NCBI RefSeq assembly: GCF_001305965.1
Contig: NZ_JXQC01000003.1
Span: 2,043,643-2,107,642 of the forward strand
Length of the DNA: 64,000 nucleotides
Source of the DNA: Erythrobacter sp. SG61-1L
GTDB taxonomy: Bacteria; Pseudomonadota; Alphaproteobacteria; Sphingomonadales; Sphingomonadaceae
Direction of reading: 5' to 3'
This document shows, one piece after another, positions 62,817 to 64,000 of this stretch. The notes under the pieces are model-generated. The model saw only the letters and a list, made by a program, of their open reading frames with translations, did not search any database and was not told where the DNA came from. Numbering within the stretch: the first letter of the stretch is position 1; each line of letters opens with the position of its first letter. The position numbers and the translations under genes were made by a program.

Positions 62817-63080
62817 GATCTCAAAGGCCCCGTTTAATTGTCGATGCGCAGGTCGAACATGCCAGGGTACGTACAGTCCCGGTCCGGCTCCATTCGCAGC
62901 GCTGATCGCGATCCAAGGAGGTGGGGGAGCCTCCAGCCATTCGGGGTCGCATCGAAAGACTGGAGGCAGGATTTACCGCCTTCCGGCCATGCGCGTTGCC
63001 ATCAGGCAGCTGTGCACGTCAGGAAGCCGGGCGTTCCTTGCACCCTCGGCCACAGAACTAATTGGGCTGTCGTAATCCCG

Positions 63081-63102
63081 TCATCCCCCGCATGGGGGAT
63101 GA
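63081..63102. terminator. Hairpin directly after the LuxR-type gene
   Basis: TCATCCCCC, loop GCAT, GGGGGATGA: a perfect 9-base stem abutting the regulator stop codon on the minus strand. No T-tract follows, so it may instead be an attenuator or 3' stabiliser. The remaining 62817-63080 contains no gene and should hold the autotransporter promoter. Confidence 0.5.
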
Positions 63103-64000
63103 TCAGGCAAATATCGGGGCTAGCAGGCGGATCAGCGCGGCCTCGTTATCGATGCCGCATTTCTGATAGATCTGCTTGATCTGGCCACGCAGCGTTTCCG
63201 CCGTAACTTGCCGTTCTTCGGCGATTTGCGCTCGGCCCTTGCCTTCGAACAGGCGCAGGGCGATGTCCGCTTCTGCCGGGCTCAGGCGATAGATTACCGA
63301 CAGGAATTGCGTTACCCCCGCGCGATCGCGCCGGGGGGAATTGGCAATCAGAATGATATGGGGCAGTTGGCCCAGCGACCATTCCCTCTCCGGCAAGCGG
63401 AACCCTTCGATCATTAACGGCGGCTGCCCGGCGCCGGAGGCAAGCTGGGTGCGCATATGCGCACGGCCGCCATCCATGATGAGCTCGTCAATCAGACGGC
63501 GAAGCGAGCAAGGCTTCCCAGCGGCATCGATGGTCTTGCCAATTTTCCTGACGCTGCCCGACAACAGCAGCGCCTCGGCGGCAGAGGTGTAGGCCAGCAG
63601 CTGGCCGCGCGCGTCAAGGATGAACGCGTTGATGGCGATGGCGTCAAACGCGCCGGCCAACAATTGCGCCTGCTGGCCTTCCAGCTTTTCCTGCAGCCGC
63701 GCCGCGCGCTGTGCCGCTGCTGCAGCCTGTTTGAACACAAGCCGCTGGTCAGGGGTGGTTCTGCCATCGCGACGGCTGCGCAGAGTTGCCAGACCTATTA
63801 CACCAAAATCATCGATTACTAAGTTTGCTTGGCATCCGAATGGAATATCCACTTCCTCACACCATTGGACATAATCGTGCGATGCAAGAGAACATATTGC
63901 CTCATCATAGTGCTTCTCATGTAGGAGCTCATCATAGCAGCCACGAGAAATGTAATAGTTCGATGCAGAAACGCGGAAATTGAATTCCTCTTTATACCAA
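63103..64000 (-). CDS. LuxR-family transcriptional regulator (5' end beyond window)
   Basis: The frame is open from the stop at 63103 to the window edge, giving about 298 residues; the short version starting at a GTG at 63852 is not the true start. The C-terminal ~65 residues form a LuxR HTH (LSPAEADIALRLFEGKGRAQ; TAETLRGQIKQIYQKCGI). A PAS-like region precedes it (AINAFILDARGQLLAYTSAA) and an N-terminal GAF/sensor-like part contains WCEEVDIPFGCQANLVIDDFGVIGLATL. The beginning is more AT-rich than its surroundings. It is upstream of, and on the same strand as, the autotransporter and is a candidate regulator of it. Confidence 0.85.
   Translation of the reverse strand, partial: WYKEEFNFRVSASNYYISRGCYDELLHEKHYDEAICSLASHDYVQWCEEVDIPFGCQANLVIDDFGVIGLATLRSRRDGRTTPDQRLVFKQAAAAAQRAARLQEKLEGQQAQLLAGAFDAIAINAFILDARGQLLAYTSAAEALLLSGSVRKIGKTIDAAGKPCSLRRLIDELIMDGGRAHMRTQLASGAGQPPLMIEGFRLPEREWSLGQLPHIILIANSPRRDRAGVTQFLSVIYRLSPAEADIALRLFEGKGRAQIAEERQVTAETLRGQIKQIYQKCGIDNEAALIRLLAPIFA

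Overview
The window looks like chromosomal DNA of a high-GC alphaproteobacterium, most likely a sphingomonad (Novosphingobium/Sphingobium-like). The inference rests on the density of TonB-dependent receptors (TBDRs) with ECF sigma/FecR pairs, the PHA synthase next to a MaoC-Pta/AckA/FabI operon, very large autotransporters, and the IS6 and IS91 families present. No rRNA, tRNA or CRISPR array was recognised.

Layout. (1) 1-5010, minus strand: a tight operon phaC > maoC-pta > ackA > fabI-like (cut by the left edge). (2) 5142-14763: a minus-strand block TBDR > giant autotransporter > secreted PI-PLC-like phospholipase, divergent from a ROK-family regulator. (3) 14906-31324: two ECF sigma/FecR/STN-TBDR signalling units, a third TBDR flanked by two secreted glycerophosphodiester phosphodiesterases, and a Tat-exported PhoD-type phosphatase. 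Together with the PI-PLC this looks like a phosphodiester/phospholipid scavenging locus. (4) 31382-40396, minus strand: a seven-gene, mostly overlapping operon (thermostable-hemolysin-like protein > adenylating ligase fused to a haem-oxygenase-like diiron domain > SDR > TPR > methyltransferase > ECF sigma > FecR), followed by a secreted G8-domain protein instead of the usual TBDR. I could not match this cluster to a described pathway, and it is the best candidate for an undescribed system here. (5) 40664-45397, plus strand: SulP anion transporter, type-B carboxylesterase and a FucP-like sugar transporter.

(6) 45735-57927 is an accessory island bounded and subdivided by three IS6-family copies in the same orientation. 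The left copy cuts off an acyltransferase-like gene. Inside lie an orphan Imm39-like immunity gene, a PrlF/YhaV toxin-antitoxin pair under a palindromic promoter, two antitoxin-like genes without visible toxins, a large serine recombinase with a small overlapping partner gene, a tyrosine recombinase plus IS91 transposase, and a two-gene unit (ORC/CDC6-like ATPase plus an unknown partner) whose ATPase has lost its N-terminus, including the expected Walker A region, to the right-hand IS6. (7) 57975-64000: a second giant autotransporter and, upstream of it, a LuxR-type regulator that runs off the right edge.

All family assignments come from reading motifs and remembered family features. No database search was run.
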